Source: Gammaproteobacteria bacterium
GTDB lineage: Bacteria > Pseudomonadota > Gammaproteobacteria > Pseudomonadales > Azotimanducaceae
Assembly (NCBI GenBank): GCA_026707045.1
Contig: JAPOXO010000062.1
Location: forward strand, 51,671 to 115,670
Direction: 5' to 3'
DNA length: 64,000 nt
Below, piece after piece: positions 40,201 through 48,078 of this stretch. The notes under the pieces are model-generated. The model was not told the DNA's origin, made no database searches, and saw only the letters and a program-made list of their open reading frames with translations. The position numbers were made by a program, and so were the translations under genes. Every line of letters begins with the position of its first letter. Position 1 is the first letter of the stretch.

Positions 40201-40774
40201 TCGCAACTAACACCACTAGGAATCGATACCTAAGGACCACCGCAAGAAATATGGTCAGCGATCCCCACAACGCTAGATTGGGCACGATATCCCATATTAG
40301 GAAACTGATAACACTCGTCGGCTCAATTGAACTGCCAATCATCCAATCTGCCGATTCCGCCAACCATCCAAAGCCCACAATGAAGAGAAATATTGCAAAA
40401 ACTGCAACACACAACACTAGAACGATTCCGAGCAGTCTTCCCGTTAACAACGAAAAGTTCGAATATGGTCGAGTGTCAATTGCTTCCCCAATACGGTCCT
40501 TAATGTCTCTTGTACGAATGTCAAATGCCAGGAACACGACCCCAATCGTGAACATCATCATTGCAATAGCCCCCATGGCAACGACGAGGTAGCGCGGACC
40601 CAAAACCCCAGCTGCAGGCGACATGTAGGAAGAAAGAGCGTGAGTGAGGGAAAGATTGAACCACTGACCCAAACAAAAAATGGTAGCGAGGACAAAAAAC
40701 ACCCAAGTCCTTGCCAGTCTGCGGGTAGAGCGCATCTCGGCCGCAGCGACCGACCATAGCATGCGAAGGTTCAC
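37292..40774 (-). CDS. ABC-2 permease fused to M1-peptidase-like and golvesin-like domains, 1160 aa
   Basis: The N-terminal 310 residues hold about seven membrane helices of ABC-2 type (TWVFFVLATIFCLGQW, LVVAMGAIAMMMFTIGVVFL, LVLCVAVFAIFLFIVGF, FLVVLVAIGLMVTMFF, LLLISIGFLALAAAL). The large periplasmic part, about 330-870, has the layout of M1 aminopeptidase-like modules found in such permeases, but I find no HExxH zinc motif: the likely helix reads SFVIGEVANRLAFE. The last 90 residues (HFIEVQAGNGAESVEFDL, GGWNDLGTF, ADAVRW) resemble the golvesin C-terminal/glycan-binding domain. Membrane-anchored, with a probable binding rather than hydrolytic role. Confidence 0.8.
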   Translation of the reverse strand: MNLRMLWSVAAAEMRSTRRLARTWVFFVLATIFCLGQWFNLSLTHALSSYMSPAAGVLGPRYLVVAMGAIAMMMFTIGVVFLAFDIRTRDIKDRIGEAIDTRPYSNFSLLTGRLLGIVLVLCVAVFAIFLFIVGFGWLAESADWMIGSSIEPTSVISFLIWDIVPNLALWGSLTIFLAVVLRYRFLVVLVAIGLMVTMFFVSTRLPYFVGAALSTYSNSHVFPSDLLPRIFFTDVMVNRFSLLLISIGFLALAAALHPRQEQAGSRPLLIGSGTSALALGIAGIFALYFSQTLELGQVKDWASLHQEHQGYSQTDVERIEGSVAVQPGRSVALDLMIAFDSSSDGIENDLLFSLNPGYRLQSLALNGSSLDSDDYSFSGGLLTISAEKSSSSTQILHLVAEGVPNSSFAYLDSSLDWSKLDAWDAEMLFLFGQENYIFHPNYFALMPGISWLPRSGSAYGRSAWENRPQDFFEIDIEVEVPAGWLVAGPGTRELVEEGKTDRFKFNPGVPIPELALVGSKFVQRSLSVDGTIFELLLNEKHTENLEALELVVPALQEWIGDRLAQLSKAGLEYPFQTLTFVEVPVSLKVYGGGWRMDSVYSPPGIQMLRESGFPTARFDNALKRSGEKVEEEEHRSEYLLWLVGTFFENDYQGGNPFISLAKNLVNYQAMPQGPGATALSFVIGEVANRLAFERSGYFSIHMAMSRADAGQAMGMTAGAGYFGNMGEFNWRERFSNLPSVWDSVLAQSLSEIDYHSDPRAAYHALLLKGSSVAESILEGFGSEKVGMFLGELTSRYRGRTYTDEEFFSTASDLGLDIQSLLGDWLHNTGLPGFIVADPRVERLQDTSKGEAVYQTSFVLRNDEPVPGLVSIAYQGQWEIKKQRETNRMEPIRIEGNTSVRIVFQNDTPVHRVWIEPHLSLNREALLVSLPPVESYEPTDSPILPYVTEVEWTPQDAEAVIVDDLDSGFAIETDEVLDESGMPTWIAYLLSLPDPEYDSGLPTLRGTWDWNSQFDNIGNRWARWYRDKEPTSYGKYRHTYAVNPSGSNLSTSTFSAQLPSVGTWNLEYHVPTIKREKRNWEFEGGLFNYRRFSNFGNHFIEVQAGNGAESVEFDLKTASGGWNDLGTFDVESPQVAVIVTQAVDGNGIADAVRWTRADATN

Positions 40775-40780
40775 GAACGA

Positions 40781-41803
40781 CTATTCCTTGTCTTTCTTTC
40801 TTTTTCGGCGTTTACGTCCTTTCTCTTCGGGAGGTGCTTCGGGTGCGTTGTGTTCTTCATCCTGACGCGCCCCCTCCAGCTTTCCGCGTTTGGACATGAA
40901 TGCAAGATAGGCTTCTTCCAAACTGGGTTGTTCCACTTCCGTGGCTTCGAACGTCAAGTCCTTTCTATCATTAACCACAATTCGGAACGTAACATCTGAG
41001 CCCTGAATAGTTCGAGAAACTATTTCGTGCTTTTCCTCGACCAAATTGGAGCTTTCCAAGGGGACGGTAGCTTCGAATACCTGTCCTTTTGCCCGTCCAA
41101 GTAGCTCGGCCGGCGGTCCTTGAAATGCGACTGTTCCATCGTCAATCAAAGCGATCTGCGAACAGCCGCTACCCAAGTCTGCGACAATATGTGTAGACAG
41201 TAGAATGGTTCGTTCCTGACCCATGTTGGTCATGACTTGCCGAAATCGCATCCGTTCTTCAGGGTCTAGGCCAACGGTTGGTTCGTCCACAACGAGCACC
41301 TCAGGTTCATGAACCATAGCTTGAGCTACGCCGAGTCGCCGAACCATCCCGCCGGAGAGTTTCTTAACTTTTCGGTCCGCCACATCTGTCAATCCGACTT
41401 CCTCAAGCACCTCGGCAACACGGCGTCGTCGTTCTTTTCGATTGGTCATACCGGAAAGGGCTGCAAGTGTGTCTACAACCTCTTCGGTGCGATGTAGTCG
41501 CCAGGCGCTGAATGACTGCGGAAGGTAACCGATACGTTCACGCACACGATGGCATTCATTGACAACGTCATACCCACAGACACGCGCACTGCCTTGGGTA
41601 GGACGCAACAACGTGCAGATTATTCGCATCAAAGTGCTCTTTCCGGCACCGTTAGCGCCGAGAAGACCGAAGAAACCGGTCCCCAGAGATAAATTCACAT
41701 CGTTCAGGACGTTGTTTTTCTTGTCGTAGCTGTGAGTAACAGCTTCCACCTCAATCGCGGGAGCGTTTGATGAGAGGTCACTCGAAGAAATCTGTTCAGC
41801 CAA
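40781..41803 (-). CDS. ABC transporter ATP-binding protein, 340 aa
   Basis: The nucleotide-binding domain has Walker A GANGAGKST at about 49, the Q-loop region GYLPQSFSAWR, the signature KLSGGMVRRLGVAQAM, Walker B VLVVDEPTVGLDPEER, and the H-loop LLSTHIVADLG. The C-terminal extension (about 230-340) ends in a basic tail rich in Lys and Arg. It powers the large permease encoded six bases downstream. It belongs to the same subgroup as bacitracin-type and CcmA-like exporters, and the gene is the first of a four-gene unit with the permease, RND adaptor and RND pump. Confidence 0.93.
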   Translation of the reverse strand: MAEQISSSDLSSNAPAIEVEAVTHSYDKKNNVLNDVNLSLGTGFFGLLGANGAGKSTLMRIICTLLRPTQGSARVCGYDVVNECHRVRERIGYLPQSFSAWRLHRTEEVVDTLAALSGMTNRKERRRRVAEVLEEVGLTDVADRKVKKLSGGMVRRLGVAQAMVHEPEVLVVDEPTVGLDPEERMRFRQVMTNMGQERTILLSTHIVADLGSGCSQIALIDDGTVAFQGPPAELLGRAKGQVFEATVPLESSNLVEEKHEIVSRTIQGSDVTFRIVVNDRKDLTFEATEVEQPSLEEAYLAFMSKRGKLEGARQDEEHNAPEAPPEEKGRKRRKRKKDKE

Positions 41804-42126
41804 TGTCGCACCTCAGCCAATAATTGTCGAAGCATTGTACAGGTACACTTCCCTACTCAAGTCCTTCCCGACTCTACGGTCTAGGACTCACATAAAACGC
41901 TTTTTGCAAGAAACGTGCCAATGCTATCCCTCACTCCATGCCCTATCGTAGGCTTCCTCAGACTAGCTTGACCGAACTCGATCTTTAGCGAAATCAGTCA
42001 AGATTCGTCAAATTCACCACCAGGCAACGAATGCGGTGACTGCAAAGTTGATCGAAGTAACATGAGATAGCAATACCAATCGACCCCAGCCGAAAAAGTA
42101 ACCCCCTTACAGACGGACAAATTAAC
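41804..42126. other. 323-bp divergent intergenic region
   Basis: No ORF, RNA gene or strong inverted repeat is visible between the minus-strand ABC ATPase start and the plus-strand LLM gene start. It must hold the promoters of both. No reliable -10/-35 pair stands out. Confidence 0.5.
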
Positions 42127-43059
42127 GTGGAATTCGGGATAACCCCATGGTCAATAACGGACACAAACGACGCAACGGCCCTATGCGATCAGGCACTGTT
42201 CGCGGAAAAGCTTGGGTTCAAGTACTTTTTTCTACCCGAACATCACTTTGTAAAGGGCAGAGCGATTCCCGAACCACTGTTGCTATTGGCTGCTGTGGCG
42301 GCGAAAACCGAAAGTATTCGCCTAGCAACTACTTCGTACTTGCTACCTCTCCGCCATCCATTACAGGCCGCCGAGCAAGTAGCAGTTCTTGACCGACTGA
42401 GTAATGGAAGACTGACACTAGGAGTTGGTCGAGGGGCTTCGGAAGTGCTCTTTTCGACTTTCGAAGTCCCCTCGAAGAAAAAGAGATCACTATTTGAAGA
42501 CTGCTACCACAGAATGATCAGCGCTTGGAATGGGGACTCCGTCGCTCCGCCAACTTCGGATTCAACAACCACCATCTCCCCGTTGCCTTTGCAGGAACCC
42601 CATCCACCAATTTGGGTTGCAGCATTCGGCCCGATGGCATTGGCACAGGCTGGCCGACTTGGACTTCCCTATTTGGCTTCTCCACGGGAGAGTCTATCCC
42701 GACTCAAACGAAACTATGCAATTCATCGAGAGGCGTGTCTTGAGGCAAATGTAACTGTTCCTTCCGAAACTCCGATAATGCGCTCAGTTTTTGTCTCTAA
42801 AGACGAGAGGCGCATTCGAGATGTCAGAGAACGGATGGCACAGGATATGGCACTCAATCCAGCCACGGATACGACAGAGTCCAACTCCACCGTTGACGAT
42901 TGGGCACTTGTCGGAAGTCCGAGCTACGTTCGAGACTTGCTTGATTCGTACCGGGCAAACCTGAATATGACTCATTTGGTTGCCACGAGACTCGGAATTA
43001 GAGGAATCTCAAGCCGCGAGGTCCAGGAATCTCTGTCTCACCTAGCTGAACTTGCCTAA
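42127..43059 (+). CDS. LLM-class flavin-dependent oxidoreductase, 310 aa
   Basis: GTG start. The protein is a luciferase-like monooxygenase-type TIM barrel: MEFGITPWSITDTNDATALCDQALFAEKLGFKYFFLPEHHF, then IRLATTSYLLPLRHPLQAAEQVAVLDRLSNGRLTLGVGRGASE, and PPIWVAAFGPMALAQAGRLG. The ends include the flavin-phosphate contact region LVGSPSYVRDLLDSY. It would use FMN or F420 with a reductase. Length is normal for the family. It is convergent with yhhQ. No flavin reductase lies nearby, so the partner and substrate are unknown. Confidence 0.88.
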   Translation: MEFGITPWSITDTNDATALCDQALFAEKLGFKYFFLPEHHFVKGRAIPEPLLLLAAVAAKTESIRLATTSYLLPLRHPLQAAEQVAVLDRLSNGRLTLGVGRGASEVLFSTFEVPSKKKRSLFEDCYHRMISAWNGDSVAPPTSDSTTTISPLPLQEPHPPIWVAAFGPMALAQAGRLGLPYLASPRESLSRLKRNYAIHREACLEANVTVPSETPIMRSVFVSKDERRIRDVRERMAQDMALNPATDTTESNSTVDDWALVGSPSYVRDLLDSYRANLNMTHLVATRLGIRGISSREVQESLSHLAELA

Positions 43060-43076
43060 AAGTTCGCAAGCGCTTG

Positions 43077-43898
43077 TCACTGACTTGACTCGTCTGAGAT
43101 AGGTTCGGGCGTGACCTCGACGGTTGTCTCGAAATCTCCCGGATCGATTTCCTCGTTAGGTTTTAGACCTAAGTAAGGCCGCAGAAAATGAATCGCCAAG
43201 TAAGCAGGTCCAGTATCAACCATCGCCACGATCATTTTGAAGACGTAACCAGAAGCGATGTAAACGAACAACTGAGCCCAAAGTCCTCGTTCCGCATCAA
43301 TGTAAAGCGCATGAGCATAGAAATGGGTGATTAATACCACTGATGTTGTGTCCACCATCTGACTTACAAGAGTTGATCCGTTGTTCCTCAGCCAAAGATG
43401 CTTGCCCTTCGTCAGTTTTTTCCACAGGTGGAACAGGTGTACATCGCAAAACTGGGCAGTCAGGTACGCAATCATAGATGCTGTCACAGCCCCGAAAGCC
43501 AATGCTCGGATTTCAAAGAAGACGGGCTCTCTCCCGGCTGCATCTCGAACTATGTTTCCAGCAGAATCAATTTCAACCCCCACACCAGGAAGTACCCCTC
43601 CAAGCCACAAGAAGAACACGACCCAAACATTTACGACAAATCCAACCCAAACCATGTCCGATGCCCGTTTCCGGCCGTAAAGCTCGCTGATCAAGTCAGT
43701 ACAGAGGAAAGTAATCGGGTATGGCAACACTCCCACTGCAATCACCATGGGAATTTGAAGGCCAAAGACCGTGAACGACAGGTCGACGAATCGGCTAATC
43801 CCAATCACGTTGAGAACCGCAAGGGTTCCTAGAAAAATGCCGGAAAGAACAAGAAAAACTCTCTGTCGTCGAAGTCGATAATTGGGCGATTTTGACAA
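43077..43898 (-). CDS. yhhQ: Queuosine precursor transporter (YhhQ/VUT family)
   Basis: The start is TTG, with GAGAGG nine bases upstream overlapping the SDR stop. The product (273 aa) has about six membrane helices and matches the YhhQ/VUT family: VFLVLSGIFLGTLAVLNVIGI, IAVGVLPYPITFLCTDLISELYGRKRA with the conserved DLISELYG motif, ALAFGAVTASMIAYLTAQFCDVHLFHLWK, and SQMVDTTSVVLITHF with the QxxDT motif. YhhQ imports preQ0/preQ1 for queuosine-tRNA synthesis. It is 50 residues longer than the E. coli protein, at both ends. It is in an operon with an SDR and a PTPS-family gene. Confidence 0.9.
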   Translation of the reverse strand: MSKSPNYRLRRQRVFLVLSGIFLGTLAVLNVIGISRFVDLSFTVFGLQIPMVIAVGVLPYPITFLCTDLISELYGRKRASDMVWVGFVVNVWVVFFLWLGGVLPGVGVEIDSAGNIVRDAAGREPVFFEIRALAFGAVTASMIAYLTAQFCDVHLFHLWKKLTKGKHLWLRNNGSTLVSQMVDTTSVVLITHFYAHALYIDAERGLWAQLFVYIASGYVFKMIVAMVDTGPAYLAIHFLRPYLGLKPNEEIDPGDFETTVEVTPEPISDESSQ

Positions 43899-43903
43899 TT
43901 CTG

Positions 43904-44605
43904 CTACCTCTCAATCTGTCCAAGATTTGCGTGAATTACACTTCCATTGATCACGGGATTTTGGGATGCCCAGTAAATTGTCTGAGCAATCTCTGCAGGT
44001 TCAATCAACCTCTGAAATGCATTTAGTTCTGCAATACTCGACAATGCATCATCTGCTACATGTTCTCGCAGCATCTCCGTATCCGTGAAGCCCGGACATA
44101 TCGTTGCGGTGTGAATTCCCGTTCCCACAAGGTCCTGACACAACGAACGCATCATGCCAATTTGTGCATGTTTGCTGGTCACATAGGAGAAAGAACCCGG
44201 GACTGCTTTCTCCGAAAGAGTCGAACCGACAAATATAACGCTGGAATCCTTGCCCATAAGTGGTAGGAAGAACCGATTCAGCGTATTCTGTGCGAGCACG
44301 TTGACTCGCATGACCTTCTCGAGAGTCTCGTTGTATGTGTTTATTGAAGAATCATTCTCCAGCCGTGCTGCATTGTGCACCAGATGTATATTTGCACCCT
44401 TGGATTCTTCAAACTCCTTGCAAAGAAGACCTTCGACCACCTCATCCAAGTCTGGGCTGCTCAAATCAATTGAGAAGCTTCGCACTCGAGAGTCTGGACA
44501 TGGTCTCCGTGAAAGATTAAAGACTTTGAACCCTTCCGATAGGAATTTTTTCGCAGCTGCAAGTCCAATCCCCGCGCTCGCACCAGTGACAATCACAATA
44601 CTCAT
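43904..44605 (-). CDS. Short-chain dehydrogenase/reductase, 233 aa
   Basis: The start ATG overlaps the PTPS stop as ATGA; the frame's earlier Met is rejected. Rossmann motif TGASAGIGLAAAKKF is at the N-terminus, followed by NLSRR and DLSSPDLDE. The catalytic Ser is in VGSTLSEKAV and the YxxxK motif is SYVTSKHAQIG. A PGFTDTEML loop follows. SDRs next to PTPS-family genes include sepiapterin- and pteridine-type reductases, so a pterin substrate is plausible. Length matches sepiapterin reductase-like proteins, but the family cannot be fixed by eye. Confidence 0.85.
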   Translation of the reverse strand: MSIVIVTGASAGIGLAAAKKFLSEGFKVFNLSRRPCPDSRVRSFSIDLSSPDLDEVVEGLLCKEFEESKGANIHLVHNAARLENDSSINTYNETLEKVMRVNVLAQNTLNRFFLPLMGKDSSVIFVGSTLSEKAVPGSFSYVTSKHAQIGMMRSLCQDLVGTGIHTATICPGFTDTEMLREHVADDALSSIAELNAFQRLIEPAEIAQTIYWASQNPVINGSVIHANLGQIER

Positions 44606-45084
44606 TGGGTGATCCACGAGACACTGGCAGACTGACTGGGTCCAGATGAAATTGTCAAAACCAACTCGTTAATAGCCAACCCACGGAATGCATCACGAGC
44701 GGTCAATTGGTCAAGGAACCAAGTAGCCAATTCCTCAACAGTGACGTTGCGAATCGGCAAGAGCAAGACATCGCGATTTAAGAACTGTATGCGTTCGTCC
44801 CCAAAGACAGCCGTCACATGCTTATCGCTCCGCTCAATATCCAAGTAAGGGGACTTTGACGGCAGTAAGGTAGTTTCATCCAGCTCTTGGCAAAGCGCTT
44901 CAATCTCTTTCTTTAGTGTGTTGTAGTCAAAACACAGTCCATTGTCATCGACCTTTCCAGTTGCGACAGCACGAACGAAGTAATTGTGTCCATGTAGGTT
45001 TTCTCTGCGATTGCTGCCCAAAATCGTGAAATGTGCGCAAGCAAAGTGGAGCGATTCTTTGTGAATGTCAATTGTTGCAATCAT
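44602..45084 (-). CDS. PTPS/QueD-family protein lacking the catalytic cysteine, 160 aa
   Basis: The start MIATIDIHKESLHFACAHF is the usual family N-terminus; the longer frame is Cys-rich and rejected. Zinc ligands are His18 (ACAHF), His31 and His33 (LHGHN). In QueD a catalytic Cys lies four residues before the first of these; here that place is Arg27, and Glu28 stands three before it (E-N-L-H-G-H), as in the PTPS-III group. The family's LDHxxLN element reads LDETTLLP, so a His of the catalytic pair is absent too. PTPS-III proteins make 6-hydroxymethyl-dihydropterin instead of FolB. The product here is therefore uncertain: folate, biopterin-like or queuosine pathway. Confidence 0.8.
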   Translation of the reverse strand: MIATIDIHKESLHFACAHFTILGSNRRENLHGHNYFVRAVATGKVDDNGLCFDYNTLKKEIEALCQELDETTLLPSKSPYLDIERSDKHVTAVFGDERIQFLNRDVLLLPIRNVTVEELATWFLDQLTARDAFRGLAINELVLTISSGPSQSASVSWITQ

Positions 45085-45321
45085 CGTCTCGTTCGACCGT
45101 TCAGGACAACAGCTTGTGTCTCGCCTACATTGAGCCAATGCTAACAAACCGCAGTTGACGCACAAAAGACAGCGTCAGCGGGAACAACCAACAAGACCTC
45201 TAAGCTTTTAATCAAGACAATCTGCGGCGTTGGGTGTCATGTTCGATTCGAGATGACAACGTTTGCAATTAAGGGAGGTGTTACGCAAAATAGGAGAGAT
45301 ATCTTTAAGAGTGAGTTCGGA

Positions 45322-46977
45322 ATGAGTCACGATGTAGTTATTCGAGGTGGGACTGTTATAGATGGCAAGGGAGGCGAGGGATTCTCAGCAGATGTTGCTG
45401 TCGATGGCGACACGATTACTTCCATTGGCAAAGTTGGAGATAAGGGCAAGCGCGAAATCAATGCCGACGGTTTGTGTGTATCGCCGGGTTTTATTGATCT
45501 GCACACGCACCTTGATGCTCAAGTAGGTTGGGACCCACAAGTGACATCGATCTCTTGGCACGGAGTCACTACTGCCCTCTTCGGAAACTGTGGAGTTACG
45601 TTCGCTCCGTGTAACTCAGAGGACCGAGAATTCTTGGCTGGCATGATGGAGACCGTGGAAGACATCCCCAAACAAGCCATCCTTCATGGATTGCCGTGGG
45701 ATTGGGAAACCTACGGAGAATACCTCGATTCCCTCGAACAATTAGGTCCGTCAATCAACATCTGCGGATTGGTTGGGCATTGCGCAGTTCGCTTCAACGT
45801 GATGGGCGAGCGTGCTGTGGCAGAACCTGCGACGGACGATGAAGTACGTCAGATTGCTCAAATTGCCGGTCGTTCGGTTCAAGAAGGTGCGGTAGGGTTT
45901 TCCACAAATAGACTGCCGGGACACCGACTGCCGGATGGCAGATCCATACCAGGTACGTTTGCAGATCGCGACGAATTGCGAGCTGTTGCAATTGAAGTTG
46001 GTAAGCACGGAGGTCTCATGCAAACCGTATCTGACTTTCGCGACTTCGATGCTGAAATGGATCTTATCCGAGACGAAGCAAAGACGGCACGTGGAGCGCT
46101 ATTCAGTAGTGCCGCAGAAATTGGAACCGAACGCCTCGACAAAAGAGTCAAGGCTATGCGAGCCGAAGGACTAAATGTAACTTCAGTCACTGTTCCTCGT
46201 TCCGGAGGAGGAGTTGGAGGTTTGACCACGAACAACTTCTTCAGTACTGAATCGTGGAATTTGTTGAAAAAAATGGATTTCGAAGACCGGCTTGCAGCAA
46301 TTCGAAATCCCGACATGCGACAGAAGCTAATCGACGAAGTGAAATCTCAAGGCGAGCGATTGCTCGAAGGAATGAAGAGATGGTTCTTCATGGGTTCAAA
46401 TCCGCGACCGAAATACACACATAAGCTTGATGAGAGCTTGTTCCATCTTGCAAGTCAATCGAACGAACATCCAGTCGAGACGTGGTTGCGGCTTACTGAT
46501 GAAACCGATGGCAAGGCCTTGTTTCACATGAGGGGATTCAATGTGGATTTGAACTCTTTAGAAAAGCTCATCACAACTGAGTGGGCGATGCCGGGACTCG
46601 GTGACGCGGGCGCACATGTTAGTCAAATGATAGACTCCGGTTGGTCCACTTTCATTCTGTCTCACTGGCATCGAGACACGGGCGTGTATTCACTGGGCGA
46701 AGCTGTTCGACGTATCGCTGCTGTACCCGCACACGTGCTGGGCCTGGACGATCGAGGAATCCTGGATGTAGGAAAGCGAGCCGATATCAACGTTTTCGAT
46801 ATTGACCGTCTTGAGGAAAGAATGCCGGAGATCGTGCACGACTTTCCGTTTGGCGCACCGCGGTTTATTCAACGAGCTGCGGGTTATCACTCAACTCTGT
46901 GCAATGGAACAGTAATCTTGGAAGACGACGAACTCACAGGCGAAACTGGAGGAAGGGTACTGCGCAGCAGCAGCTAA
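45322..46977 (+). CDS. N-acyl-D-amino-acid deacylase-family amidohydrolase, 551 aa
   Basis: I chose MSHDVVIRGGTVIDGKG at 45322 over the longer frame, because it begins exactly at the typical amidohydrolase start. The metal-binding HxH is in SPGFIDLHTHLDAQVGWDP, followed by GVTTALFGNCGVTFAPC. SAAEIGTERLDKR and the C-terminal GLGDAGAHVSQMID (with the conserved Asp and His) follow, then the DLGKRADINVFD-like tail GKRADINVFDID. It is a cytoplasmic zinc-dependent hydrolase of the D-aminoacylase type, releasing D-amino acids from N-acyl forms; annotations in this family are often broad, so the substrate is uncertain. Confidence 0.88.
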   Translation: MSHDVVIRGGTVIDGKGGEGFSADVAVDGDTITSIGKVGDKGKREINADGLCVSPGFIDLHTHLDAQVGWDPQVTSISWHGVTTALFGNCGVTFAPCNSEDREFLAGMMETVEDIPKQAILHGLPWDWETYGEYLDSLEQLGPSINICGLVGHCAVRFNVMGERAVAEPATDDEVRQIAQIAGRSVQEGAVGFSTNRLPGHRLPDGRSIPGTFADRDELRAVAIEVGKHGGLMQTVSDFRDFDAEMDLIRDEAKTARGALFSSAAEIGTERLDKRVKAMRAEGLNVTSVTVPRSGGGVGGLTTNNFFSTESWNLLKKMDFEDRLAAIRNPDMRQKLIDEVKSQGERLLEGMKRWFFMGSNPRPKYTHKLDESLFHLASQSNEHPVETWLRLTDETDGKALFHMRGFNVDLNSLEKLITTEWAMPGLGDAGAHVSQMIDSGWSTFILSHWHRDTGVYSLGEAVRRIAAVPAHVLGLDDRGILDVGKRADINVFDIDRLEERMPEIVHDFPFGAPRFIQRAAGYHSTLCNGTVILEDDELTGETGGRVLRSSS

Positions 46978-47004
46978 AGGACAGAAGTACGACTCTAGCC
47001 ACTG

Positions 47005-47032
47005 AAAGTGGCATTTAGCTAACGCCACTTTT
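47005..47032 (+). terminator. Probable terminator after the D-aminoacylase gene
   Basis: AAAGTGGC (47005-47012) pairs perfectly with GCCACTTT (47024-47031) around an 11-base loop, with the following bases continuing the T run (TTTTG). It begins about 28 bases past the stop at 46977. Confidence 0.6.
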
Positions 47033-47199
47033 GTCCAGTATCGAGGAGGTTCGAGTTAGTCACCGTCAAGCTCAGCTGAAATGGCAGTGCCCCACAGCAG
47101 TACAAGCCAGTCACCTGGCACATGAAGAGTTCCTAGACTACGTCAAGTTCTAGTACAATTCCGACTCATGTATTGAGTCCGTTCGGTTAAGCCTCTGTT

Positions 47200-48063
47200 T
47201 TGAGAGAACCGGTTCGTAGTGACGGCGACCAAGAAGTTCGTCACTTTCGTACGCTATTTATTTCCGATGTACATTTAGGTACCAAGGGGTGTCAGGCAGA
47301 TCGCTTGTTGCGATTTTTGCAGACGCATACCTGTGACCATATGTATCTCGTCGGAGACATAATTGACGGCTGGCAACTCAAATCGAGTTTCTATTGGCCA
47401 GAAACCCACATGGAGGTTGTTCGTGAGCTGTTGCGCCATCTAAAGCAGAATACGAAAGTCACCTATGTAACGGGCAACCACGACGAGCTGCTGCGCAAGT
47501 ATTCAAACGTTGAATTTGGCAACTTACGCCTTGTGGACGAAACGGCCCACACAACGGCCGACGATCGAAAGCTTCTCGTGATTCACGGCGACCAATTCGA
47601 CGTTGTGACACGCTATCACCGATGGGTTGCCGTGCTCGGCGATATCAGTTATTCGATCTTGCTTGGGCTAAATCGATGGCTAAACTGGTGGCGTGAACGA
47701 TTCGGTTACGACACCTGGTCACTTTCCGCTTGGGTAAAAGGAAAGGTGAAGTCCGCTGTCAATCACCTCAGCAATTTCGAAGCGGCCCTTGCAAAGGAGT
47801 GTAAACGACAACACTATGACGGAGTTGTTTGTGGGCACATACATCATGCCGAACACTCAATAATTGGCGAAGTCGAGTACTTCAACTGTGGCGATTGGGT
47901 GGAAAGCTGTACGGCTCTACTTGAAGATAGCGACGGAAAGATAGTTGTTTACCGGGATTCTGACGAAAACTCCAATGTAACCAAACTCAAAGTACGACGC
48001 TTTCGTTCTCCAAAAAGCACACGAAAGGTTGCCGCAGCCTCGAACACCAGCCTATATAGATAG
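47200..48063 (+). CDS. LpxH-like UDP-2,3-diacylglucosamine diphosphatase/metallophosphoesterase, 287 aa
   Basis: The start is TTG; no ATG fits and the ribosome site is weak, so the start may be slightly different. Metallophosphoesterase motifs are complete: FISDVHLG, LVGDIIDGW, YVTGNHDELL, VIHGDQFD, CGHIHHAE. LpxH hydrolyses UDP-2,3-diacylglucosamine in lipid A synthesis. Many proteobacteria carry a second related protein beside a GT4 glycosyltransferase, as here (15 bases downstream), so this may be the paralogue rather than the essential LpxH. Confidence 0.85.
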   Translation: MREPVRSDGDQEVRHFRTLFISDVHLGTKGCQADRLLRFLQTHTCDHMYLVGDIIDGWQLKSSFYWPETHMEVVRELLRHLKQNTKVTYVTGNHDELLRKYSNVEFGNLRLVDETAHTTADDRKLLVIHGDQFDVVTRYHRWVAVLGDISYSILLGLNRWLNWWRERFGYDTWSLSAWVKGKVKSAVNHLSNFEAALAKECKRQHYDGVVCGHIHHAEHSIIGEVEYFNCGDWVESCTALLEDSDGKIVVYRDSDENSNVTKLKVRRFRSPKSTRKVAAASNTSLYR

Positions 48064-48078
48064 TCGTTCTCTTCGATC

